Shown in pieces: positions 26,980-34,792 of a stretch of 64,000 nt of DNA. Position 1 is the stretch's first letter. Each line of letters opens with the position of its first letter. Under the pieces are notes generated by a model. It was not told the DNA's origin. It worked only from the letters and a program-made list of their open reading frames with translations, and made no database searches. This DNA is from JALOAT01 sp041687015 (GTDB lineage: Bacteria; Pseudomonadota; Gammaproteobacteria; Thiohalomonadales; Thiohalomonadaceae). The translations under genes and the position numbers were made by a program. The stretch is taken from NCBI GenBank assembly GCA_041687015.1, contig JAWLCT010000001.1, positions 1 through 64,000 on the forward strand. The letters are read 5' to 3'.

Positions 26980-29018
26980 AGCTCGAACGACTTTTCCTCG
27001 CACTGATGGTCTGCGCACCCACCATGGCTTCGGCCCAGTCCGGTGCGCTGGATGGAGAAAAGGACGATCTCCTCGCACTGCTCGATGAGCAGACTGAACT
27101 GGCCACCAAGACCCGCCTGAACCTCGACTACGTACCCGGCCTCATGTCGGTACTGCATGGCCGCGATCTCGAATTGCGCGGAGTGCGCACCGTCTGGGAA
27201 GCGCTGGCATTGGTGCCGGGCATTGAACGGGCCATGGAGGCAAGCGGCCGGCGCAAGCTACTGGTGCGAGGCATGGGCAACGTCTGGGGCTCGGGCAATG
27301 TAAAACTGCTGCTCAACAACGTGGCAATGAACACCGCCGAACGCGGCTTGGCCGACCCCTTGCTCAACATCCCTATCGAACAGATTGAACGCATCGAAGT
27401 CGTGCGCGGCCCGGGCTCGGCCATCCACGGTGAGTTCGCGTACCTGGGCGTCATCAACGTGATCACCCGCAGCGATGCGCCGCGCCTGTTCGCCTTCGGC
27501 GGTTCCCACGACACCTACGGCGGTGGCGCCGTCGCCCGTTGGGCGGAAGGTGACGTGCGGGTGTCGGCGAGCATTTCGGGCTGGCGCACGGATGGAGCGG
27601 ACGTCAGGACAGGGCCCGACCTGTTGCACCAAATCGGCCTCGCAGGGGAATCGCACGCGCCCGGCGACAGCAACGAAGAACTGGAATCCGGAACGGCCGT
27701 CGTACGTCTGGAACATGGCGGATTCACCCTGATGCTGCAGTGGAACCAGGACGCGCTGGGGGAACACTTCGGCATCAACAACGTGCTCCCCCCGGAAGGC
27801 CAGCACATTGTCGAGCGTAACCGCCATCGTGGCATCGAGGCGCGCAACGCCACACGCTTCGCTCATGGTTTCAGCACCGGCGTTTACCTGGGCTGGCAGG
27901 ATGCGCTGACCGAACGCAAAAGCCTGTACAGCGGCCCGGCGGAATTGTTCTACACCACGGGTCCCGACATCTACGGCGAATCGCGCTACCTGGAACAGAA
28001 GCTGTACGGAGGCATCGACCTCAACTGGCGCCCCAACGCGCAGCACGCCTTGCTCTTCGGTGCGCAACTTACCGAATTCGATGTCCGAGAAAGCAGAACG
28101 CGCTTCAACCTGGACCCGGATAGCTACCAGGCCACCACGGATTTGCACGACTGGGCCATCGGCGTGCAGGAAGGCACCACGCGCACCATCACCAGCCTGA
28201 CTTTGCAGGATGAGTTCCGGATTACGGATGCCTTCACCCTCACCGCCGGTGCGCGCCACGACGACTACGACGACGCCGGTTCCCGCACGACGCCGCGCCT
28301 GGCGGGCGTGTGGCGCGTGAACGAGCGTCACATACTCAAGGGGCAGTACGCGGAAGGCTTTCGTCCAGCCACGTTGCTCGAACTCACCCGTGAGCCAGTG
28401 GATCCGGCCCATATCCACACCTACGAACTGGAGTACATCTACAAGGGCGTACGCTGGGAGCACCGGCTCACCGCGTTCCATTCGAAACTCGATGACCTGG
28501 TCATTTTTGTCGATAGCCCGGATGACCAGAACTTTGGCAATGGTGACGCCACCGCATGGGGCGCCGAATGGGAGCAGCGTTACAGGTTGAGCCCCCGCCT
28601 GGCCCTGGATGGCAATGTCTCCTATCTCGAAACCCATGACGAAACGACCGACCGCCCCTTCCCGGGCGCACCACAGTGGCTGGCCAACCTCGGCGCCACG
28701 TATCTCTGTCCGCGCGGTGTTACCTGGGGAATCCAGCTGCACCACGTGGGCGACATGACGCGCGAGCGGGCGGATCCCCGCGGCAAGCTCGCCGGCTACA
28801 CCACCGTGGATCTCACCGCAACCCTGTCGCGTCTGGAACTGCGAGGTGCCACATGGTCCATCGGCATCAAGAACCTGTTCGACGCCGACGTGCGCTACCC
28901 GGCAGGCCTCAATTACGAAGAACAAACCCCAGACATGCCTTATCCCCCTGCCACCTATCCCGAGGACTACCCGCGAGCCGGGCGTGAGTGGTGGACACGC
29001 GTCACCTACGAGTTCTAA
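26976..29018 (+). CDS. TonB-dependent outer-membrane receptor
   Basis: A 680-residue receptor with a signal peptide (MKLERLFLALMVCAPTMASA), a plug domain (VPGIERAMEASGRR ... IEQIERIEVVRGPGSAIHGE) and a C-terminal beta-barrel ending in phenylalanine (RVTYEF). The ligand is unknown; family members carry siderophores, cobalamin, metals or sugars. It starts inside the purN stop codon and its own stop overlaps the next gene, so it is part of a purMN-receptor-YfiR-kinase chain. No inner-membrane transporter or TonB gene lies nearby, which favours a signalling role, though this is an inference. Confidence 0.92.
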   Translation: MKLERLFLALMVCAPTMASAQSGALDGEKDDLLALLDEQTELATKTRLNLDYVPGLMSVLHGRDLELRGVRTVWEALALVPGIERAMEASGRRKLLVRGMGNVWGSGNVKLLLNNVAMNTAERGLADPLLNIPIEQIERIEVVRGPGSAIHGEFAYLGVINVITRSDAPRLFAFGGSHDTYGGGAVARWAEGDVRVSASISGWRTDGADVRTGPDLLHQIGLAGESHAPGDSNEELESGTAVVRLEHGGFTLMLQWNQDALGEHFGINNVLPPEGQHIVERNRHRGIEARNATRFAHGFSTGVYLGWQDALTERKSLYSGPAELFYTTGPDIYGESRYLEQKLYGGIDLNWRPNAQHALLFGAQLTEFDVRESRTRFNLDPDSYQATTDLHDWAIGVQEGTTRTITSLTLQDEFRITDAFTLTAGARHDDYDDAGSRTTPRLAGVWRVNERHILKGQYAEGFRPATLLELTREPVDPAHIHTYELEYIYKGVRWEHRLTAFHSKLDDLVIFVDSPDDQNFGNGDATAWGAEWEQRYRLSPRLALDGNVSYLETHDETTDRPFPGAPQWLANLGATYLCPRGVTWGIQLHHVGDMTRERADPRGKLAGYTTVDLTATLSRLELRGATWSIGIKNLFDADVRYPAGLNYEEQTPDMPYPPATYPEDYPRAGREWWTRVTYEF

Positions 29019-29599
29019 TGAAACACGTGCCAGGGAACGGATACAAGACCATCGGCTCACGCGTCATCCTCTGGGTGACGGTGTTCCTTTGCCTTGTATC
29101 CGGCTCACTCATGGCCGGCGAGCAAACCGAACGCCGCATTCTCGTCGGCCTGAAGCTCTTCCCCGCCGTGCTCGCGGCCGATCGCAATCTTGAGAACAAG
29201 ATCGCGCCGGACGGCAAGCTGCACGTGCTGGTGGTGTACAAAGAGCGGCCCGATGCCGCCGAACGTGTTGCGATGCGTCTGCGCGAGGCAGGTGCTATCC
29301 GCGACATCCCCCTGGTGGTGGAAACGGTCGCTTACACTCACCTTAACCAGCGACCTGATCATTTTGCAGGGTTGTTTCTGGCGGAATGGCTACCCGATGC
29401 GCTTCCCGCCGCCACCCACTTCGGCAACACCACCGGTACGCTTGTGTTTTCGCCCTTCCGCGGCGATGTGGCGCTGGGCGCGCATGCCGGCGTTTTCATC
29501 GGCGACCGTATTCTGCCCTTGGTAAACCCTGCGTCCCTGTCGGCAGCAGGGATTCAGCTTAAATCCTTCTTTCTCGAGGTTGCCCGCACCCATGAGTGA
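29018..29599 (+). CDS. YfiR-like periplasmic protein (DUF4154-like)
   Basis: A 193-residue exported protein: an N-terminal hydrophobic segment (VILWVTVFLCLVSGSLMAG), then KLFPAVLAADRNLENKI, HVLVVYKERPDAAERVA and the C-terminal FSPFRGDVALGAHAGVFIGD and LKSFFLEVARTHE segments. This pattern resembles the YfiR-family proteins encoded beside sensor kinases and cyclases, where YfiR restrains its partner from the periplasm. The assignment is by pattern only. The start shares one base with the receptor stop (TAATG), and the end overlaps the kinase gene by eight bases. Confidence 0.6.
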   Translation: MKHVPGNGYKTIGSRVILWVTVFLCLVSGSLMAGEQTERRILVGLKLFPAVLAADRNLENKIAPDGKLHVLVVYKERPDAAERVAMRLREAGAIRDIPLVVETVAYTHLNQRPDHFAGLFLAEWLPDALPAATHFGNTTGTLVFSPFRGDVALGAHAGVFIGDRILPLVNPASLSAAGIQLKSFFLEVARTHE

Positions 29600-31346
29600 A
29601 TCACGTACCCTCATCAGCGGCGATCTTCAGCGACACCTTGCCCTGCTGTTCCTGCTGCTCGCCGCCTCACTGATGGGCCTGGGCAGTCTGTACTGGGTTC
29701 AGGTGCTGGAACCGCGCCTTGATGCCGATGCACGCGCCGCCGCCGGCGCCATTGCCCAGTCCCACGCACGCAATCTCGCCGATGCGCTCGTCGCCGCAGG
29801 CCGCAGCGGGGAACCGCGCCTGCTCGACGATGCCATGGATGAAATCCTGGTGCTCACCGAGCCGAACACCGGATCACCCTTCGTGGTGGCCCTGCGGGTG
29901 CTCGCCGATGCCGAGACTGTGTCGGTGCCGCTGGATCGCATGCGGGGCCGCACCTGCCCGGATTGCTTCCATATCGAAGTGCCGCTGTATTCCCGATCAC
30001 CGCACGAATTGCTGGGACGCGCCGAATTTCAGTCCTCGAACATTTTCGTCGAGCAACTCAAGAGCAAGGTGCGCGATCGACTGCTGGTCGGGTCCATGCT
30101 CGCCATGGCCGTACTGCTGCTGGCCTGGTGGGCGGTCGCCGGACTGTTCCGGCGCATCAAGGCCAGCGAGGAGGCGGCCTCGGCTGCAATGCGCGTGAAG
30201 AGCGCCTTCCTCGCCACCATGAGCCATGAGATCCGAACGCCCATGAACGGCGTCCTCGGCATGGTGCATCTGCTGCGCGACACCGCTTTGTCGCGACAAC
30301 AACGCGAATACGTGGATGCCATCGCCGCCTCGGGCGAAGCGCTGCTGATCATCCTCGATGACGTGCTCGACCTGTCCAAAATCGAAGCAGGCAAGCTCAC
30401 CATCGAGCTGCAGCCCATGGAACTGCGGCGCCTGCTGGAAGAAATTGTGCTGCTCAACTCAGCCGTGGCCCAGACCAAGAACCTGGCGCTCACCCTCACC
30501 GTTGACCCGAAGATTCCGGGTTGCGTACTCGGCGATCCGGTGCGTCTGCGGCAGGTATTACAGAACCTGGTTGGGAATGCACTTAAATTCACGCCCCGGG
30601 GATTCGTCGAATTGTCCGTGGAAGTGGTCGAACCACCGCCGCCCGGTTCCTCGCTCCCGGTCGTGCTCCTGTTTTCCGTGAGGGATACGGGTATCGGCAT
30701 CGCCCCTGCGGACCAGGAGCATCTGTTCGAAGATTTTTCCCAGGCGGACTCCAGCATCAGCCGCAAGTTCGGCGGTACCGGGCTCGGCCTCGCCATCTGC
30801 AAGCGCCTCGTCACAGCCATGGGCGGGCGCATCGGCGTGGAAAGCGATTTGGGTGCGGGAAGCAGTTTCTTCTTCATGCTGCGCCTGCAGCCGGTGGAAC
30901 CGCCGAACTGTGTACCTGCAGACAACACGCTGGCAAAGGCAATCAAGCCGCGTGCATTGCGTGTGCTCATGGCCGAAGACGGGGAAATCAATCGGCGCGT
31001 GGTGCGCGCCTTGCTGCAGAAGGAAGGCCACACGGTACTGGAAGCGGAAAACGGCCGTGAAGCGATCGAGCGCCTGCTGGCTGAGGAGGTCGATGTCATC
31101 CTCATGGACGTGCAAATGCCCGAGATGGATGGGCTCGAAGCCACCCGCCGTATCCGCGCGCTCTCCGACCCGCTCAAGGCCCACGTGCCCATCATCGCGC
31201 TCACCGCCAACGCCCTGCCCGAGGAGCATGCAGTGTTTCGCGCCGCCGGCATGGATGGTCACATCACCAAGCCTTTCCAGCCCCGGGACCTGCACGAAAC
31301 CCTCGCGCAGATTACGTCCCCTGTGAAAACAGCGTACAGGGCCTGA
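29592..31346 (+). CDS. Hybrid sensor histidine kinase with receiver domain
   Basis: A 584-residue membrane kinase: TM1 (about 16-38), a periplasmic sensor (39-162) containing C122-P-D-C125, TM2 (163-185), HisKA with H212 in MSHEIRTPMNG, an ATPase domain (N329 in NLVGNALKFTPRG; DTGIGI 365-370; GGTGLGLAI 394-402) and a receiver domain with D506 in ILMDVQMPEMDG. It should autophosphorylate in response to a periplasmic cue, perhaps relayed by the YfiR-like protein. No output regulator or Hpt domain lies nearby. The start is ATG 29592; a TTG at 29580 is possible. Confidence 0.93.
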   Translation: MSESRTLISGDLQRHLALLFLLLAASLMGLGSLYWVQVLEPRLDADARAAAGAIAQSHARNLADALVAAGRSGEPRLLDDAMDEILVLTEPNTGSPFVVALRVLADAETVSVPLDRMRGRTCPDCFHIEVPLYSRSPHELLGRAEFQSSNIFVEQLKSKVRDRLLVGSMLAMAVLLLAWWAVAGLFRRIKASEEAASAAMRVKSAFLATMSHEIRTPMNGVLGMVHLLRDTALSRQQREYVDAIAASGEALLIILDDVLDLSKIEAGKLTIELQPMELRRLLEEIVLLNSAVAQTKNLALTLTVDPKIPGCVLGDPVRLRQVLQNLVGNALKFTPRGFVELSVEVVEPPPPGSSLPVVLLFSVRDTGIGIAPADQEHLFEDFSQADSSISRKFGGTGLGLAICKRLVTAMGGRIGVESDLGAGSSFFFMLRLQPVEPPNCVPADNTLAKAIKPRALRVLMAEDGEINRRVVRALLQKEGHTVLEAENGREAIERLLAEEVDVILMDVQMPEMDGLEATRRIRALSDPLKAHVPIIALTANALPEEHAVFRAAGMDGHITKPFQPRDLHETLAQITSPVKTAYRA

Positions 31347-31347
31347 G

Positions 31348-31377
31348 AAAAAGGGGCGTTCCTCACACGCCCCTTTT
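31348..31377. terminator. Bidirectional Rho-independent terminator
   Basis: AAAAGGGGCG (31349-31358) pairs with CGCCCCTTTT (31368-31377) around a 9-base loop. On the plus strand it follows the kinase stop at once; on the minus strand it ends in TTTTT, 11 bases after the stop of the small CPPWC peptide gene. It serves both convergent genes. Confidence 0.85.
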
Positions 31378-31388
31378 AACTCATCGGA

Positions 31389-31529
31389 TCAACACCACGG
31401 CGGACACTTCAGCTCTACGGAATTCACACTTTCGACGACGTGGTCTGGTGAAGCGGACTGGACGGGCGCGGAAACCGCGAGTACGAAGACGGCAGAGAGT
31501 ATGCCAAGGCAATAACGCAGCATATCCAT
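31389..31529 (-). CDS. Small secreted peptide ending in CPPWC (46 residues)
   Basis: A short reading frame with strong gene signals. ATG at 31529 is preceded by GAGGAG nine bases upstream. The product has a basic-hydrophobic signal peptide (MDMLRYCLGILSAVFVLAVS then APVQSA) and a mature part of about 20 residues that ends SVELKCPPWC. A Rho-independent hairpin with five T follows the stop. A C-terminal Cys-Pro-Pro-Trp-Cys suggests metal binding, a disulfide loop or a modification site. I do not recognise the family. It converges on the hybrid kinase gene, whose sensor carries a CPDC pair. Confidence 0.65.
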   Translation of the reverse strand: MDMLRYCLGILSAVFVLAVSAPVQSASPDHVVESVNSVELKCPPWC

Positions 31530-31655
31530 GGGGTTCTTCTCCTCTTCGATGTACCGGTTGATAAGCCTAGCAACAACCTGTTAGGAGCGCTAGGAGCCGC
31601 TGAGAGAATGGTACCAACCCGCCGAAGCGAAAATCGTGTTCAGCTACCAAAGCGG

Positions 31656-31680
31656 ATCAGCCCGGCGTGGCCGGGCTGAT
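31656..31680 (-). terminator. Hairpin downstream of the GT9 gene
   Basis: ATCAGCCCGGC (31656-31666) and GCCGGGCTGAT (31670-31680) form a perfect 11-bp stem with a 3-base loop, about 38 bases beyond the GT9 stop. The T-run after it on the minus strand is poor, so terminator strength is uncertain. Confidence 0.55.
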
Positions 31681-31718
31681 TAGAGAAGACGGCCTCGCGC
31701 ACAGGAGGCAGGATGATT

Positions 31719-32933
31719 TCACACGCTCAACGCGGGCTGGATGGTCGCGAACACCTGTTCAGGGGTGATGACCTTGAGGCACACGTTATCCACACACGGT
31801 GTCTTGCGGTGATTCGCCGCGCTCACGCAGGGTGAACATGCCAGTCCTGCGAATATGGGCGTGCTGTTGCCGAGCGAACCGTAAAGGCGCGGCGTCTCGG
31901 GTCCGAAAATCACAAAGGTTCGCAAATCGGTGACGGCGGAGAAATGGCCCGGGCCGGAGTCGTTGGTCACCATGAGCGTGGAGATGCTGTACAACGCCGG
32001 CAGCTCCGAAAACTTCACACGACCCGCGAAGTTGATGCAGCGATCGTCGTCCACGCGGCGCTTCAGGCCGTCCGCCTGGTCCCGTTCGGCAGGCGCCCCG
32101 GTAATGAGAATAAGCACATCCGGATAGGCAGCCAAAATATCGCGCATCAAGGTGACGAAATTGTCGGGCATCCAGCGGCGCTGGGGCAGAAGATCGCTGG
32201 CGTTGGGGTTGATGAGCACCAGGCGGTGCCGCACCGGATCGAAGTCCGGGTAATCCTCTTTCACGCGCTCACGCATGGCCGCCTTGGCGTCCTCGCCGAC
32301 CTCCGCCTTGGCGAGCACCACTTCCTCGTCCGGGACGGCGCGCTTGGAAAAAGGCAGTTCGTCACGATGGGTGAGCGCAGCATCCACCAAGGCCACGAAG
32401 TTCTTGGCAATATGGATATGCGGGTTATAGGCCACGCGGTGAGTGAGCATCTCGCCCCGGTACAGCCCCTCGTTGTGAAAGGCGTGGAAGCCGACGCGGT
32501 TGGAAGCACCCGATAGCGCCGTAAGCAAGGCGGTGAAACGGGAAAACAGTTCGAGGTCGATCACCGTGTCGATGCGGCGGCGCCGCGTCCACAACAGAAA
32601 ACGCAGGGTATCCACCACCAGCGGCACCAGTCCGTCGGCGCGCAGCGTGAATACGTTTTCCTCCGGCACGGTGCCGAGCAGGCGCAAGCTGGCCGCATTA
32701 TTCTTGAAGATGACGAAATGCAGGTTGGCACCGGCCTCACGCTGCATCTTGCGCATGGCCGGGTCCACGATGATGGCGCTGCCCATTTCGGAAAGTTCCA
32801 CGAACAGCACGTTCTTGGGCTGCTTTTCCCGCCGTGGCCGCAGCCAGTTCGCCACCCGCTGCACGGTGGACACCAGGAAACACAGCGGGATCCCCGCCCA
32901 GTAATCGATGCGGCGCATGGTGTCGACGTTCAT
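31719..32933 (-). CDS. Glycosyltransferase family 9 (heptosyltransferase-like)
   Basis: A 404-residue GT9-fold protein. After an N-terminal hydrophobic segment (WAGIPLCFLVSTVQRVANWL) come the two Rossmann halves, with LVLINPNASDLLPQRRW in the nucleotide-sugar half and the C-terminal VTNDSGPGHFSAV motif of ADP-heptose transferases. The region near 375-393 has four cysteines (GLACSPCVSAA ... TPCVDNVCL), unusual among heptosyltransferases I know. It begins an envelope-glycan cluster with a PAP2-flippase fusion and two GT39 enzymes. The exact sugar is unknown. Confidence 0.85.
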   Translation of the reverse strand: MNVDTMRRIDYWAGIPLCFLVSTVQRVANWLRPRREKQPKNVLFVELSEMGSAIIVDPAMRKMQREAGANLHFVIFKNNAASLRLLGTVPEENVFTLRADGLVPLVVDTLRFLLWTRRRRIDTVIDLELFSRFTALLTALSGASNRVGFHAFHNEGLYRGEMLTHRVAYNPHIHIAKNFVALVDAALTHRDELPFSKRAVPDEEVVLAKAEVGEDAKAAMRERVKEDYPDFDPVRHRLVLINPNASDLLPQRRWMPDNFVTLMRDILAAYPDVLILITGAPAERDQADGLKRRVDDDRCINFAGRVKFSELPALYSISTLMVTNDSGPGHFSAVTDLRTFVIFGPETPRLYGSLGNSTPIFAGLACSPCVSAANHRKTPCVDNVCLKVITPEQVFATIQPALSV

Positions 32934-33014
32934 GGAATCAATCCGGTTAAAACGTTAAGGGCTGGACGTTAAGCGTTAAAAACTGATGGGTCTGGATCGT
33001 CACGCGTCACCTTC

Positions 33015-34790
33015 TCACGCATTACGCGTCACCTTTCCACCCATCGTGTTGTTCGACAGATACACCAAAAAACCCGGCAGACTGGTGACCACGAGCACCA
33101 GACCATACAGCAGCGACATGGACAGCACCGCGGCCTTGCTCGCACCGATGAGGGTGAACAGGCCGATCATGGCGCCCTCGCGCACACCCCAGCCGGCCAG
33201 CGACACCGGGATGAGCGTGAGCAGAATGACCGGAGGGACCACCACCATGAACGTGGTCAGATCGTACTCCAACCCGACGCTGCGCCCGATGAGGAAAATG
33301 GCCACCAGTGACAGCACGTGCACGGCGATGGACAGCCCGGCCTGCAGCACGGCGTCGCGCGGTCGGCTCAGCACCAGGACGAGTTTCTCGGAAACCGTGT
33401 GCAACGGACGCAGCATGCGCCAGCGCTGCAACAGGGGGATGCGCCGCAGCAACAACAGCCCCAGGAAACCCGCGACGCCTGCTGCCACGATGGCGTTGAT
33501 GGCCATGGAGACGCCGCCGGGCAGCAGGTTGGGCGCCCATGCGCTGGCCGCCAGATTCAGCACCAGAAGCCCTACGAGCCCGAGCACGCGATCGATAAAT
33601 ACGCCGTAGAAGGCCTCGCGTTTGCGATAGCCCTGCCCGGCCACGTCCAGCACGCGGACCGCGTCGCCGCCGATGCTGGTGGGCAGCCCCTGGTTGAAGA
33701 ACGTGCCCTTGAAATAGCTGCGCAAGTAGAAACTGAAACCCATGGGGAAACCCAGCGGGCGCATGAGCAGCCGCCAGCGGTAGGACGCCAGCGCCGTCGA
33801 AATAAACTGGAACATGATGGCCAGGCCGAGCAGGCGCGGCACGATGTCGGCCATCACCGCCTGTACGCCGGCAAAATCGATGGAGCGGAAAATCAGGGCA
33901 AAAATCAGCACGGTCACCGCCACGCGCACCAGCAGGGCGCCGAGGCGCGGCCGCGCCGCCGTCGGGTCGAGGTCATCGGCCTGTTGCGCCTGCGCCGATT
34001 CCCGCTTCTCCGCAGCCGCTTCCCTAAACACCCGCCGCACGCCCGGCAAGGCCACAGCCAGGGCGCCGAGAGCGATCAGTACTTCGAGCACGCGCGCCTG
34101 CGGATAACCGCTGTCGTGGAAGAACACCAGACTCAGGGCGGCAGTGATGAGAATCACCGCAAACAGCCGTTGCGCCCGCGACGTCAGTCCCCAGCCCACG
34201 CGCGGCGCCAGCCACATACCGAGTGCCGCGCAAGTCCAGCCGATGGCGGCACCGCCGAGCACGTCAGTGGGCCAGTGCACGCCCACCACGATGCGTGACG
34301 TACCCACCAGCACGGCCCAGGCCAGCAGTGCGCTTTTCAAACCGCGGGAGAGATCCTCCTGGAGGCAGAGCAACGCGGCGAGCGTGAATACCGCCGTGGT
34401 ATGCCCCGACGGGAACGACACGGCCTTGTGGGCCGTGCCGATCACGTTGATCTCGTCGGCTCCGAACACCGCCGGCGGGCGGAACAGGTTCAGCCATTCC
34501 TTGAAGCCGTGGACCACGAAGGTTGCAGCCAGGGCCGCGATGACCAGCGCCCAGACAAGGCGTGGATAACGCCCCACGAAAACCAACGCCAGCGTGAACA
34601 CCACCAGGGAATCGCCCAGCACGGTGATATTGGCCCACAGGGAAGCCCCCGTGTGCAGGCCGATGCTGTTGATGGCGAGAAACAGTGCCCGGTTCAGTTC
34701 GCTGTCCCACAGCACAGCCAGCAGCACACTGGCAACGGCAGGCAGCACCCACACCCAGGGATCACGCCAACGGTCTGTGGCCCAGCTCAT
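33015..34790 (-). CDS. PAP2 phosphatase fused to a flippase-like (UPF0104/AglD-type) domain
   Basis: A 591-residue membrane fusion. The N-terminal half (about 1-215) is a type 2 phosphatidic acid phosphatase with all three motifs: K97-x6-R104-P105, PSGH 127-130 and S165-R166-x5-H172-x3-D176. A charged linker (about 255-285) leads to a C-terminal half of about eight helices with GGDAVRVLDV and SLAGWGVREGAMIGLF, typical of the lysylphosphatidylglycerol-synthase flippase/AglD-like family. It may dephosphorylate and move a polyprenyl or lipid substrate. It starts two bases after the stop of a GT39 gene. Confidence 0.9.
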   Translation of the reverse strand: MSWATDRWRDPWVWVLPAVASVLLAVLWDSELNRALFLAINSIGLHTGASLWANITVLGDSLVVFTLALVFVGRYPRLVWALVIAALAATFVVHGFKEWLNLFRPPAVFGADEINVIGTAHKAVSFPSGHTTAVFTLAALLCLQEDLSRGLKSALLAWAVLVGTSRIVVGVHWPTDVLGGAAIGWTCAALGMWLAPRVGWGLTSRAQRLFAVILITAALSLVFFHDSGYPQARVLEVLIALGALAVALPGVRRVFREAAAEKRESAQAQQADDLDPTAARPRLGALLVRVAVTVLIFALIFRSIDFAGVQAVMADIVPRLLGLAIMFQFISTALASYRWRLLMRPLGFPMGFSFYLRSYFKGTFFNQGLPTSIGGDAVRVLDVAGQGYRKREAFYGVFIDRVLGLVGLLVLNLAASAWAPNLLPGGVSMAINAIVAAGVAGFLGLLLLRRIPLLQRWRMLRPLHTVSEKLVLVLSRPRDAVLQAGLSIAVHVLSLVAIFLIGRSVGLEYDLTTFMVVVPPVILLTLIPVSLAGWGVREGAMIGLFTLIGASKAAVLSMSLLYGLVLVVTSLPGFLVYLSNNTMGGKVTRNA

Positions 34791-34792
34791 GT

